A stretch of 64,000 nucleotides of DNA. Source: an uncultured Coriobacteriaceae bacterium. GTDB taxonomy: Bacteria > Actinomycetota > Coriobacteriia > Coriobacteriales > Atopobiaceae. Positions 21,536 to 30,504 of this stretch are shown here, one piece after another. Each line of letters begins with the position of its first letter. Position 1 is the first letter of the stretch. Location of the stretch: NCBI GenBank assembly GCA_902779675.1, contig CACZCK010000001.1:1-64000 (forward strand). Reading direction: 5' to 3'. A program made the position numbers and the translations under genes. Under the pieces are notes generated by a model. That model was not told the DNA's origin, searched no databases, and saw only the letters and a program-made list of their open reading frames with translations.

Positions 21536-21722
21536 GTCCCTCCTTCGTTCGGTAGAACGAGTGTACTACCTCCCCTCGCGTCACACCAGCCATCCCCAGA
21601 AACGCCCATGGTGCGTCACACAGCGCGAGCGTCGTCTTCCCGTCTCCGCCGTGGCCCCTCTTGTCGCATCTACACGATAGAATCATGGGTACGCACTACC
21701 GCACCAGACGTTTGGAGCACGC

Positions 21723-24170
21723 ATGACCGCACGCAGGACCCCCCTCGACACCATCCTTTCCAGCCAGCGCGGCAGCACCTTTGGCCGCGTGCTGCTCATC
21801 ATCCTCGGGTCGATCCTCATCTTGTCGGGCCTCATTCTCTCCATCGCCACCTTTGGCATCACTCTCGAGGGCGACGCATCCATCCTGATTCTGCTGCCCT
21901 TCGCCCTGAGCTCCATTGCTGGCGGTATCTACATCATCGCCACGCAGGCCCACAACATGAAGGCCATCGAGCCCACGTCGGGCAAGGCGAGGGCGGCACG
22001 GATCGAGGCTGGCGGCGGCGATGACCGCATCGTCTCGTCCGTCCCGCTCACCGAGACACCCACCTTCCCGCTCACCCCCACCCCCGAGCCGAGTGCAAGC
22101 GCCAGCGGCGAGGCACCCAAGGACGACATCACGCAGCTTGTCTTCCGCTCGTCCGACCTCTTTGCCACCCTGCGCGACCTCGTCCGCCACGAGGAGGCCG
22201 CTACGACCCCCAGCAGCAAGGGACACCTCGCCTCCATGCTCGAGGCAGCCGGCGTCATGGACTGGACCGACGCTCCTGCTTGCGAGGGCGGGCGCCTCTC
22301 GCGCAACGGGCGCTTCTGGGTCCGCCTCGGTGTCGACGGGCTCGATGAGCGCCAGTACGACACGCTAGTCTCCGCCGAGGCCGCGCTCGGCATCAACCAG
22401 GACCTTCCCGCTGTGCGTACGCGCTCGGTCGACGACCCCAAGGCGCAGGACGCCTGCCTCGAGCTGATGCGCTCCATGGTCACGCAGGACATCAAGCGTG
22501 GCGACCTCACCGACGAGGGCCTGCGCACCTGCTACCACACCACCGACCCCTCGGGCACCACGCAGGACTGGCTGGTACGCTCGGTCGTGTGCAACGCGGC
22601 CGAATGTGCCGTCGTGCCCTTCCGTGTGGTGTACGACCTGCGCCTCAACATCCAGACGGGCCTCGCGCTGCTCTCCCTCGAGATTCCGCGCCGCGCCTGC
22701 ATGGCCATCTTTACGCCCGACGCCTCGTTACAGGCGGGCCTTGCCCGCGCTTACGCCCTGAGGCTTGCGGTTCTGCTCGCCTCGCAGGCACTCGATGCCT
22801 CCGAGCGCGTCAGGCGCGTGGTGGTCAACTGCCATGAGCACGCCAAGGACGAGACCCTCGTCTCGCTCGACATCGACCGCACGATTATAGGCCGGTTGAA
22901 GGAGGTGGCCTCCGGCACCGCCATCGAGGGAGGCTTCCCCACCGACGAGCATATCCGCGCCGCCTTCGACGGCTCCTGGTTTGCCCCCGTCGAGCCCTTC
23001 GCCAGCCTTAGCGACGAAGCCCTCACGCCCGAGGAGTCCCGCATCCTGCCCGAGCTCGACACGCGTATCGCAACCGAGGCCATCGCCCGCACCTGCCATG
23101 CCAAGCGCATCTGCGACTTGGGCATCAACGAGAGCGCCGCGCGCGTGGCCACGTGGGAGTCGCTACGCAAGGAGCTCGGCGGCACCACCGAGCAGGCGGT
23201 CTCCAAGCTCATGGCCGCGCGCAACACCGCGACCGACATCACGGTGGCCGAGGCCTGCAACCGCACGGCGCAGGCGCTGGTCGATGGCAAGGTGGAACTC
23301 GACGACCTCGACGCGATCGGCGACCTCTTCCGCTATGGCTCGGCCCTCGACCGTGCCGTGGCCCGTGCCAGCCAGCTGCTCGACGAGGCCGACGGCCCCG
23401 AGGACCCCGAGGCGGCCGTCAAGATTCTGGAGGAGGCCCTTGCCCCCATCGAGGACATGGGTGCCTACCTCGACGACGAGACCACCGTCTACCGCTACTT
23501 TGGGTCCGTAGCAGAGCGCATCGAGCACAACGCCGTCATCGACGAGGACGGACGCGACATCCGCCTGGTGCCCGACTCCTACTTCAACGCCCACAGCAAC
23601 GCCTCCATCGCGCTGGGCATGCTCGACCGCTACGACGAGGCCCTTGCGCACGCAGAGATCTGCATGCGCCTGGCCCCCACCTCCACCTATGCAACCATGC
23701 GCAAGGTGCGCATCCTCGAGGACCAGTCGCGCATCTATGAGGCAGCCGACCTCATCATCGCGGCACTCAAGCACGCCGTCACCCCGCGCGACGCCGCCAT
23801 CTGCCACTACCGCTTGGCCTACATGGAGTGGAAGCTGGGCCGCGAGGACCTGGCAGCCGCCTGCTACCAGCGCTCCCTGACCTGGGACACCGAGATGGCC
23901 TCCCAGGCGCGCGAGGAGCTCGACGACCTGCTCGCCAACACGCCCAACCTCAAGCGTCCCACCGACGAGCAAGCCGACGCCTTGCTCGCCCGCGAGGGCA
24001 TCCCGCTGGGCTGCGTCCGCACCGACGGCGAGAACACGCTCGCAGCGGCGGTTGCCTGCATGGACGGCGGCGCGCTCATCACGGCCAGGCCTCTGATGGC
24101 CGTGCTCTTTGGCATGAACAGCGATGATGTGGTCATGGGCGTCTACCGCTCGCTGAACGTGCTCGCATAG
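21723..24170 (+). CDS. Large membrane-anchored TPR protein, function unknown
   Basis: An 815-residue protein not assignable to a named family. Two adjacent hydrophobic segments (about 22-45 and 53-72) anchor it; a Pro/Thr/Ser-rich linker (about 105-130) follows. The middle has no motif I recognise. From about residue 540 helix-turn-helix repeats with TPR-like spacing occur (AVKILEEALAPIEDMG; SNASIALGMLDRYDEALAHAEICMRLAP; CHYRLAYMEWKLGREDLAAACYQRSL). It is divergent from uvrB and ends in front of a strong bidirectional terminator. It may be a scaffold or envelope-associated protein; no enzymatic residues are evident. Confidence 0.75.
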   Translation: MTARRTPLDTILSSQRGSTFGRVLLIILGSILILSGLILSIATFGITLEGDASILILLPFALSSIAGGIYIIATQAHNMKAIEPTSGKARAARIEAGGGDDRIVSSVPLTETPTFPLTPTPEPSASASGEAPKDDITQLVFRSSDLFATLRDLVRHEEAATTPSSKGHLASMLEAAGVMDWTDAPACEGGRLSRNGRFWVRLGVDGLDERQYDTLVSAEAALGINQDLPAVRTRSVDDPKAQDACLELMRSMVTQDIKRGDLTDEGLRTCYHTTDPSGTTQDWLVRSVVCNAAECAVVPFRVVYDLRLNIQTGLALLSLEIPRRACMAIFTPDASLQAGLARAYALRLAVLLASQALDASERVRRVVVNCHEHAKDETLVSLDIDRTIIGRLKEVASGTAIEGGFPTDEHIRAAFDGSWFAPVEPFASLSDEALTPEESRILPELDTRIATEAIARTCHAKRICDLGINESAARVATWESLRKELGGTTEQAVSKLMAARNTATDITVAEACNRTAQALVDGKVELDDLDAIGDLFRYGSALDRAVARASQLLDEADGPEDPEAAVKILEEALAPIEDMGAYLDDETTVYRYFGSVAERIEHNAVIDEDGRDIRLVPDSYFNAHSNASIALGMLDRYDEALAHAEICMRLAPTSTYATMRKVRILEDQSRIYEAADLIIAALKHAVTPRDAAICHYRLAYMEWKLGREDLAAACYQRSLTWDTEMASQAREELDDLLANTPNLKRPTDEQADALLAREGIPLGCVRTDGENTLAAAVACMDGGALITARPLMAVLFGMNSDDVVMGVYRSLNVLA

Positions 24171-24197
24171 CATCGGGCACGCAACCCATCTCACCAG

Positions 24198-24239
24198 AAG
24201 GGCCGCCTCTTCCCCAGTGCGAGGGAGAGGCGGCCCTTC
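24198..24239. terminator. Bidirectional terminator between TPR gene and lytic transglycosylase
   Basis: Inverted repeat with arms aagggccgcctct / agaggcggccctt and a mostly matched inner stem, in the 94-nt convergent gap; T-rich flanks suit either direction. Confidence 0.85.
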
Positions 24240-24264
24240 GTTTGGACTTTCTGTTGCTGCGTTC

Positions 24265-24855
24265 CTAGCGCGGGTCGAGCGTCTCGGTGTAGAGCTGCTG
24301 GTAACGCTCGTAGGTCTCGTTGACGCGCTTAAGGTACAGCGCCGTCTCGGGGAAGTCGATGACGTCGGCGATGTCGCCCCCACCCGAAAGCCACTGCTCG
24401 ACCGAGCCCGGCCCCGCGTTGTAGGCAGCAACGACCTCGTCGAGCGAGCCAAGACGCAGCTGGAGCTGACCGAGGTAGGCGCATCCATACTCGATGTTGG
24501 TCGTAGGGTCGGTGAGGTTGGACGGGTCGTACGACCACACGTCCACCACGCCCCATTCGGCGAGCTCCGCCGACGTGGCAGGCATCATCTGCATGAGCCC
24601 CACGGCACCCGCGTCCGAGACGGCCGCCTCGTTCCAGTTGGACTCGCATTTTATGATCGCGCAGGTCAGCAAGGGGTCTACACCGTGACGAATCGATGAC
24701 TCCACGATGGCAGACTCATGGTGCACCGGAAGGATATAGCGGCGCACGGCCTCCTGCGGCAGCCCCACAAGGCCGAAGCTCAGCGCACTGGCAAGGGCCA
24801 TGGCGAGGATGGGCACCGTGCGGTACCAGCGCCAGAAGCGCACCTTGTCACCCAT
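24265..24855 (-). CDS. Lytic transglycosylase, SLT domain
   Basis: A 196-residue membrane-anchored lytic transglycosylase that would cleave peptidoglycan glycan strands. An N-terminal hydrophobic segment (about 13-32) is followed by an SLT (GEWL-like) domain: the catalytic glutamate lies in CAIIKCESNWNEAAVS, followed by GAVGLMQMMPATSAELA, NIEYGCAYLGQL and VVAAYNAGPGSV. The ATG at 24855 overlaps the end of coaE by 8 nt and has GGGAGG 6 nt upstream inside coaE, so the pair are translationally coupled. Confidence 0.9.
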   Translation of the reverse strand: MGDKVRFWRWYRTVPILAMALASALSFGLVGLPQEAVRRYILPVHHESAIVESSIRHGVDPLLTCAIIKCESNWNEAAVSDAGAVGLMQMMPATSAELAEWGVVDVWSYDPSNLTDPTTNIEYGCAYLGQLQLRLGSLDEVVAAYNAGPGSVEQWLSGGGDIADVIDFPETALYLKRVNETYERYQQLYTETLDPR

Positions 24856-25465
24856 GCGCCACCTCCCCGACATGCGTGTCGAACCAGATGCGCACCTGCG
24901 CCTCCAGTTCCTCCGGTCCCGCGGCATTTTCGATGACGCAGGTGGCATGATCACGCAGCCACTCGTCGGTCGGCTGGTTGGCCACGCGTGCGTCAAAGTC
25001 CTCGGCCGTCATACCGCGCTTCACGGCGCGAACGCGGCGCGTCTCGAGTGGACAGCACACCACCACGATCTCGTCGGCAAGCGAGAGCATCTCGCCCATA
25101 CGGTCGAGCAGCGGAACCTCCACCACGCACAGGCGGGGGGCATCGTCTGCAGCAGCGAGGCACTGCAGACGCTCGCGCAGAAGCGCGCCGATGGCAGGCA
25201 GCTCGAGCGCCTCGAGACGCGCGGCATCCTCGGGCGTGGCAAACGCCCGCTGCGCCAGCAGGCGTCGGTCGAGCTCCCTGGTCTCCTGCGAAAGCAGGTC
25301 GGCACCAAAGACCTCAGCGATGCGCTCATTGAGAGGCGACCCTGCCGCCAGCACCTCGCGCGAGAGCTGGTCAAGGTCTATGCGGCAGGCACCCAGCTCC
25401 TCGAGCTGGGCGGCCACCGTCGACTTGCCGGAGCCAATGCCCCCGGCCAGGAAGACCGTCAACAC
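24848..25465 (-). CDS. coaE: Dephospho-CoA kinase
   Basis: CoaE (205 residues) phosphorylates the 3'-hydroxyl of dephospho-CoA, the last step of CoA synthesis. Walker A GGIGSGKST is at residues 8-16, the LDQLSREVL segment binds substrate, and VVEVPLLDRMG and VCCPLETRRVRAVKRGM match the family's lid/core motifs. The start is GTG at 25465 with GGAG about 6 nt upstream. It lies 11 nt downstream of a zinc-ribbon membrane protein gene and overlaps the lytic transglycosylase gene. Confidence 0.95.
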   Translation of the reverse strand: MLTVFLAGGIGSGKSTVAAQLEELGACRIDLDQLSREVLAAGSPLNERIAEVFGADLLSQETRELDRRLLAQRAFATPEDAARLEALELPAIGALLRERLQCLAAADDAPRLCVVEVPLLDRMGEMLSLADEIVVVCCPLETRRVRAVKRGMTAEDFDARVANQPTDEWLRDHATCVIENAAGPEELEAQVRIWFDTHVGEVAHG

Positions 25466-25476
25466 AGGCGGCTCCG

Positions 25477-25887
25477 CTATGAGCGAGCGTCAAACTTCTG
25501 ATGGCACTTGGGGCAGGTCACGCGCATCTTGCCCTTGCCGCGGGGAACGCGCATCTGCTGGCCGCACGACGGGCAGGTAAGATGGCGATAGGTACGATGC
25601 TCGTCGATGGCGCCCTTGGGGTTCCTGAGCAGGCGCGCAGCAGGACCGATAAGCTTGAGGAAGGCGCGGTTCTCGGCTCGACGCTTGGCGATGCCCTTGG
25701 ACGACATGCGCCAGCAAGAGTAGATTGCCATCGCGAGGGCGATCACGCTCAAGACGCGCGTGTGCGCGAAGGCATTGATCACCAGCAGGACGATCGAGAT
25801 GCCCACGGCAACGTTGCCCAGCTCGTCGGCACCGTAGCGTCCGCGCATCCAGGCCGTTAGGCGTTCGGAGAATGATTGATTGGACAT
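25477..25887 (-). CDS. Small membrane protein with C-terminal zinc ribbon
   Basis: A 136-residue protein of unknown function. Two closely spaced hydrophobic stretches (about 27-62) form one hairpin or two membrane spans; a basic segment (KRRAENRAFLK) follows, and the C-terminus holds two CxxC pairs (CPSCGQQMRVP and CPKCHQKFDA), a zinc-ribbon layout found in RNA- or protein-binding modules. Leading sequence MSNQSFSERLTAWMRGRYG and a following coaE 11 nt away suggest one transcript. Confidence 0.78.
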   Translation of the reverse strand: MSNQSFSERLTAWMRGRYGADELGNVAVGISIVLLVINAFAHTRVLSVIALAMAIYSCWRMSSKGIAKRRAENRAFLKLIGPAARLLRNPKGAIDEHRTYRHLTCPSCGQQMRVPRGKGKMRVTCPKCHQKFDARS

Positions 25888-26068
25888 GTGACCACCTAAG
25901 ACTCGCGTGCCCGACGCGCCTCAGCGCGTCCTTGGCGACATATTGCCAGACGGAACTATACATTATCCCACTTTTATCCGTATTGTATCGAGCGAGTGCC
26001 AAACTCGACAAAAGGGCGAGAAAGCGAGGAAGGAAAGGCCGCTCTCGCGACACCGCCTGCAGTCGTGC

Positions 26069-26818
26069 CTAGCGCGCAGCGTCCACCAAGCTCTTGAACA
26101 GCAGCCGGTCGTGTCCGAAGAGCTCCCAGGTGTACTCGGGATGCCACTGGACGCCCAGGCAGTAGCGCTTGGCCGGCACCTCGATGGCCTCCACGATGCC
26201 ATCGGTTGCTCGCCCAGAGACGCGCACCCCCTCGCCCAGGCGTCCCACGCACTGGCCATGGCTGGAGTTGACCTTGACGAGGCTCTCGCCACCCAGGCAT
26301 TGCTGCAGAAGGGATCCCTCCTCTACCCTTACGGGATGGGCGGCGCTATCGAGGATGGTCGTGTGAGGCCAGAGCCGGCTGCGGCCCTGCGGCTCGAGGG
26401 TGGTGAGATCCTGCACCAGCGTGCCACCGAGCACTACGTTGAGCACCTGCATGCCGCGGCAGATGCCCAAGAAGGGCTTGTCGGCCTGCAGGATCTCCTC
26501 CATCAGCGGCACCTCGAGGCCATCGCGCTCCGGGCAGCGCATGTCGGGCACCTCCAGTGACGCCCCCCACAGGGCAGGGTCGACGTTGTGTCCGCCCGGA
26601 AAGATGAAGCCGTCGCAGAGCTCCACGTACTGGCGAATGAGGCCGCGGTCGCTGGTGATCGGCATCATGACGGGCATGGCACCCACATCGAGCAGGGCAT
26701 TCATAAACACGTCGCCAATGGACTCGCCCGCGCAGAAGATGTCGTGTGGGGCGAACCAGCGCGGGGTCACGCAGATGAGCGGCCTGCGCACCGCAAATGC
26801 CTCACCAACAGCAGCCAT
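26069..26818 (-). CDS. Class I glutamine amidotransferase-like hydrolase (peptidase C26, PuuD-like)
   Basis: A 249-residue member of the gamma-glutamyl-gamma-aminobutyrate hydrolase (C26) family. The nucleophile cysteine is in the elbow GICRGMQVLN and the catalytic His-Glu in VQWHPEYTWE; FPGGHNVDPALWG is the family's glycine-rich oxyanion region. Relatives hydrolyse gamma-glutamyl bonds, as in putrescine/GABA degradation or gamma-glutamyl peptide turnover. The ATG at 26818 has TTGAGG 6 nt upstream; a TTG at 26830 is a weaker alternative. No polyamine genes are adjacent, so the true substrate is open. Confidence 0.88.
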   Translation of the reverse strand: MAAVGEAFAVRRPLICVTPRWFAPHDIFCAGESIGDVFMNALLDVGAMPVMMPITSDRGLIRQYVELCDGFIFPGGHNVDPALWGASLEVPDMRCPERDGLEVPLMEEILQADKPFLGICRGMQVLNVVLGGTLVQDLTTLEPQGRSRLWPHTTILDSAAHPVRVEEGSLLQQCLGGESLVKVNSSHGQCVGRLGEGVRVSGRATDGIVEAIEVPAKRYCLGVQWHPEYTWELFGHDRLLFKSLVDAAR

Positions 26819-26945
26819 GTAGAACCTCAATCGTGTGTCGCGGTTATCATGACCACTTTACTGGTTCTTTGCGCCGCACCGTCGTCGATTGCAATCATTT
26901 CTTATGTTGTTTACGCAATACGCCCGACACGACTGCATATGAGAA

Positions 26946-26973
26946 AGCGGGGCCGCCCTCAGGCGGCCCCGCT
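26946..26973 (-). terminator. Terminator after rpsA
   Basis: Perfect 12-bp arms (agcggggccgcc/ggcggccccgct, 26946-26957 and 26962-26973) with a 4-nt loop; on the minus strand it is followed by TTTCTC. Confidence 0.9.
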
Positions 26974-27001
26974 CATGCGACCCTAGAGTCTAGCCGTTTG
27001 G

Positions 27002-28171
27002 CTACTCCTCGACGGGAGCTTCCTCGGCCTCCTCGGGCTTGTCCATGGGCTTGACCTCGACCTCGACGCCCAGCGTCTCGGCAGCGGCCTTCATGGACAG
27101 GGAGATGCGACGACGGTCGAGGTCGATCTCCATGACCTTGACCTGCACGGTGTCGCCCACAGCGCAGACCTGCGCGGGAGCGTCGACGTGCTGCTTGGCC
27201 ATCTCGGAGATGTGGACCAGGCCCTCGACGCCGTCGCCCAGGTCGACGAAGGCACCGAAGGTGACCAGCTTGGTGACGACGCCCTCGACGATGGCGCCCA
27301 CGGGGTACTTCTTGACCAGCGTGCGCCAAGGATCCTCGGTGGTCTGCTTGAGACCGAGGGAGATGCGCTCGCGGTTGAGGTCGACATCCAGAACCTGCAC
27401 CTCGACCTCCTGGCCGACCTTGACGACCTCGGAGGGATGGTTGACGTGGTTCCAAGAGAGCTCGGAGATGTGGATGAGGCCGTCGATGCCACCGAGGTCG
27501 ACGAAGGCGCCGAAGTCGACGATGGAGGAGACGGTGCCCTTGAGCCTCATGCCGCTCTGCAGCTTGGAGAGGATCTCGGAGCGCTCGGCCTTGCGGGCCT
27601 CCTCGAGCACGACGCGACGGGAAAGCACGACGTTGTTGCGGTTGCGATCCATCTCGATGACGCGGGCCTCGATGCGGGTGCCCATGTAGGCGGTGAGGTC
27701 CTTGACGCGACGGAGGTCGACCAGGGAAGCGGGCAGGAAGCCGCGCAGGCCGATGTCCAGGATGAGGCCGCCCTTGACAACCTCGATGACCTCGCCCTCG
27801 ACGTTCTCGCCAGCGTTGAACTTCTCCTCGACGCGGTTCCAGGCGCGCTCGTACTCGGCACGCTTCTTGGAGAGGATCAGGCGACCCTCCTTGTCCTCCT
27901 TCTGCAGGACGAGCGCCTCAATCTCGTCGCCCAGGGCAACGATCTCGGACGGATCGACGTCCTTGCGGATGGAGAGCTCGCGCGAGGGGATGACGCCCTC
28001 GGACTTGAAGCCGATGTCAAGCAGGACCTCATCATGCTCGATCTTGACGACGGTGCCGGTGACCAGATCTCCCTCGTCAAAGGCGGTGATGGTGCCGTCG
28101 ATGAGTTGGTTCATCTCCTCATCGGACACGTCGTCCAGGGAGAAGATGGACGAGTTCTGAATCTCACTCAA
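27002..28171 (-). CDS. rpsA: 30S ribosomal protein S1
   Basis: A 389-residue, four-domain S1, typical of actinobacteria (shorter than the six-domain enterobacterial form). The four S1 repeats begin around DLVTGTVVKIEHDEVLLDIG, NVEGEVIEVVKGGLILDIG, RLKGTVSSIVDFGAFVDLG and IVEGVVTKLVTFGAFVDLG; each ends in a conserved (I/L)SLSxK-like strand. An acidic tail (EEAEEAPVEE) closes it. The start is TTG at 28171 (LSEIQNSS), 7 nt after AAGGGG; no in-frame ATG upstream is available. The leader upstream is described separately. Confidence 0.94.
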   Translation of the reverse strand: MSEIQNSSIFSLDDVSDEEMNQLIDGTITAFDEGDLVTGTVVKIEHDEVLLDIGFKSEGVIPSRELSIRKDVDPSEIVALGDEIEALVLQKEDKEGRLILSKKRAEYERAWNRVEEKFNAGENVEGEVIEVVKGGLILDIGLRGFLPASLVDLRRVKDLTAYMGTRIEARVIEMDRNRNNVVLSRRVVLEEARKAERSEILSKLQSGMRLKGTVSSIVDFGAFVDLGGIDGLIHISELSWNHVNHPSEVVKVGQEVEVQVLDVDLNRERISLGLKQTTEDPWRTLVKKYPVGAIVEGVVTKLVTFGAFVDLGDGVEGLVHISEMAKQHVDAPAQVCAVGDTVQVKVMEIDLDRRRISLSMKAAAETLGVEVEVKPMDKPEEAEEAPVEE

Positions 28172-28489
28172 AGGTGGACCCCTTTCGGAAACGGGGCCCC
28201 GATCACCATGATGGCTGCCTGGGCGTTGGGCGGGTTGCCCGGTCGCGGTTGGAAACGTACATGCTTCTCGGGGGCCGACAGATACGGTTGCATGAGCTTC
28301 CTACTCATGCGCTCTTAAGAGTACTAGTTTCAGCCGCCACATTTCAAGCATGAACCGCGGATTTCTTCAAGTTGTGTCGCTTATTGGCACAAGGTTGGCG
28401 CAGGTAAATTGACCACGGTTCGAAACGACATACCAGTGCGTCAAGAGGGCAACACCTTCGAGCTAGGCGTCAGGAAAAGCGACGCCTGC
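28172..28489 (-). promoter_or_regulatory. rpsA leader with short upstream open frame and hairpin
   Basis: On the minus strand TTGAAA (about 28350) and TACTCT (about 28325) resemble a promoter. The dyad GCATGAG/CTCATGC (28290-28310) lies in the leader. A 46-codon open frame starts at ATG 28308 inside that dyad and ends in TGA overlapping the rpsA TTG start by 2 nt; its ribosome binding site is weak. Bases 28432-28489 include a weak hairpin (28465-28487) downstream of the orphan gene. No other gene is visible. Confidence 0.4.
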
Positions 28490-29041
28490 CTAGGCGATGA
28501 ACACCGTGAGCGAGACGAGCCTGAAGTTCCACTTGCCGTTTGCCCACCAGTAGTCGACGATCGCCGTGCCGTAGCCATTGGGCCCACGCACCCCCAGCAA
28601 CCTGTTGAGCTGGTCCTCGGTCATACTGTACTGACTGCCGTCGCCCACCGAATAGCCCGTCTGGCTGTTGTCATAGTAGTAGCCGTCAAACCCCACGCGC
28701 AGGTATCCGTCTCCGTTGTCGCGCGCATAGACTGCCACGGCAGGGCCGCACATCCACTTTCCGCCAGTGACCTGCGTGTACACGTAGCCCTTCTTGTAGC
28801 GGTACCACCCATCGGTGCTGTTGAGGTTGGACCAGCTCTTTACTACGCGATCGGTCAGGTAGTCGGTAGCGGCATCGAGCTTGGTAGCCTTGACGCGCGC
28901 GTTGCCAAGCTTCCAATTGCCAAACTCGACCTTGCCGCCGTTCTGGTAGATGTGCCAGAAGGCCAGATTGGCGTATTCCTGCGTGCTGGCGCGATAGCGG
29001 TTGAACAACGAGGGGTCAGGCAAACACAGGATCGCGCCCAT
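28490..29041 (-). CDS. Orphan hypothetical protein, possibly a 3' remnant
   Basis: A 183-residue frame I do not recognise. It is Tyr/Trp/Gly-rich (SDGWYRYKKGYVYTQVTGG, DGYYYDNSQTGYSVGDG, IVDYWWANGKWNFRLVSL) and has no N-terminal signal peptide. The ATG at 29041 lacks a good ribosome binding site; a GGAAGGAG lies about 23 nt away and sits in another frame. The frame stays open upstream of 29041 to about 29127 with no better start. Base composition is slightly less GC-biased than its neighbours, which with the missing start suggests a truncated or imported gene. It is divergent from the desulfidase gene. Confidence 0.5.
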   Translation of the reverse strand: MGAILCLPDPSLFNRYRASTQEYANLAFWHIYQNGGKVEFGNWKLGNARVKATKLDAATDYLTDRVVKSWSNLNSTDGWYRYKKGYVYTQVTGGKWMCGPAVAVYARDNGDGYLRVGFDGYYYDNSQTGYSVGDGSQYSMTEDQLNRLLGVRGPNGYGTAIVDYWWANGKWNFRLVSLTVFIA

Positions 29042-29176
29042 TCTAGATGAGGGCGCTCCCAGCTCCTTCCATGCGCCTGACGAACGGAACGCAGCTGCTC
29101 CCCCACCGCGGCTTTGTCCGCGCCATCATGCTTGCATTATCATGAATGCGACCCTTTTCGCACGTGAGGAGCCCCC

Positions 29177-30469
29177 ATGGACGCCACCGCCTACGCCAAC
29201 CACATCGCCATTCTCCGAGAGGAGCTGGTCTGCGCACTTGGCTGCACCGAGCCCATCGCCGTGGCCTATGCCGCAGCCCTCGCACGCGCGGCGCTGGGCA
29301 CCATGCCCGAGCACCTCACGGTGGCCTGCAGCGGCAACATCGTCAAGAACGTCAAAAGCGTGACGGTACCCAACTCGGGCGGGATGCGCGGCATCGAGGC
29401 GGCTGCCCTGCTCGGCGCCGTCGGCGGCGACGAGACCCGTGCGCTCGAAGTGCTCGAGGCCGCGGACGAGGCCGCCCGCGCCAAGACGGCGCAGCTCGTT
29501 TCGGCCGGCGCGTGCTCCGTCGAGCTCGTCGAGGAGGTTCCCAACCTCTATGTTCGCGTCGTGGCCACGGCAGACGGCCACGACGCCATCGCACGTCTCG
29601 AGGAGCGCCACACCAACGTGACCGAGCTCACCCTCGACGGTGCACCCGTCACCGTGGCAGGCGTCTCGGCCCATGAGGCAGACCCCACCGTCCACGTAGC
29701 CGATCCGCGCGAGGGACTCTCCCTCGCCTCGGTGTGGGAGTTTGCCACCACCTGCGATCTCGCCGACATAGACGAGCTCATCAGCGGGCAGATAACCACC
29801 AACAAGGTCATCTCCGACGAGGGCCTGCGCAACGACTGGGGCGCCAACATCGGGCGCACCCTGCTGCGCAGCCGCTCCAACGACATCACCTGCAAGGCCC
29901 GTGCCAGCGCTGCCGCAGGCTCTGACGCTCGCATGAGCGGCTGCGCCATGCCTGTGGTCATCTGCTGCGGCAGTGGCAACCAGGGCATCACCTGTTCGAT
30001 GCCCGTGCTCGAGTACGCCCATGAGCTGTGGGCGAGCCACGAGCAGCTCGTACGCGCGGTGGCTCTCTCCGACCTGACCGCCGTGCACGTCAAGTACTAC
30101 ATCGGCGAGCTCTCGGCCTTCTGCGGCGCTGTGAGCGCGGCCTGCGGCGCCGGGGCGGGCATCTGCCTGCTGCGGGGCGGAAACTTCGACCAGTTCGAGG
30201 CCACCGTCGTCAACACGCTGGTCAACGTGGGCGGCATCGTGTGCGACGGCGCCAAGCCCAGCTGTGCGGCCAAGATCAGCGCTGCGGTGGACGCGGCCAT
30301 CCTCGGCTGCGACCAGGCGCTCACGGGCGTGAGCTTCAAGCCCGGCGACGGTCTTGTTGGCGATACGCCCGAAGAATCCATTCGCGCCATGGGCTACGTG
30401 GGCCGCGTGGGCATGCAGCCCACCGACATCGAGATCCTCAACATCATGATTGGCAAGACCGAGGTGTAG
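29177..30469 (+). CDS. UPF0597-family L-cysteine desulfidase/serine dehydratase-like
   Basis: A 430-residue UPF0597 (CyuA/YhaM-type) protein. Members are [4Fe-4S] enzymes that split L-cysteine to pyruvate, ammonia and sulfide. Diagnostic blocks are ALGCTEPIAVAYA near residue 20 with the first cluster cysteine, SGNIVKNVKSVTVPNSGG, CAMPVVICCGSGNQGIT, GAGICLLRGGNF and VCDGAKPSCAAK; the last two supply the remaining conserved cysteines. The ATG follows GTGAGGAG at a good spacing. No adjacent transporter or regulator is seen. Confidence 0.88.
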   Translation: MDATAYANHIAILREELVCALGCTEPIAVAYAAALARAALGTMPEHLTVACSGNIVKNVKSVTVPNSGGMRGIEAAALLGAVGGDETRALEVLEAADEAARAKTAQLVSAGACSVELVEEVPNLYVRVVATADGHDAIARLEERHTNVTELTLDGAPVTVAGVSAHEADPTVHVADPREGLSLASVWEFATTCDLADIDELISGQITTNKVISDEGLRNDWGANIGRTLLRSRSNDITCKARASAAAGSDARMSGCAMPVVICCGSGNQGITCSMPVLEYAHELWASHEQLVRAVALSDLTAVHVKYYIGELSAFCGAVSAACGAGAGICLLRGGNFDQFEATVVNTLVNVGGIVCDGAKPSCAAKISAAVDAAILGCDQALTGVSFKPGDGLVGDTPEESIRAMGYVGRVGMQPTDIEILNIMIGKTEV

Positions 30470-30478
30470 GAGCCTTGG

Positions 30479-30496
30479 GGCCGCAACGACGCGGCC
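30479..30496. terminator. Short hairpin between desulfidase and rnhA genes
   Basis: GGCCGC AACGAC GCGGCC, a 6-bp stem in a 35-nt convergent gap; no strong T-run, so a weak terminator at most. Confidence 0.45.
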
Positions 30497-30504
30497 GCAG
30501 TCCC

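Noticed and set aside
19157-22024. 955-codon + strand frame opposite uvrB
   Set aside because: Antisense to a clear uvrB; it also crosses into the promoter region without a gene-like start.
28400-28440. CGGTTCGAAAC resembling a tRNA T-arm
   Set aside because: No matching acceptor or anticodon arms at the right distances on either strand.
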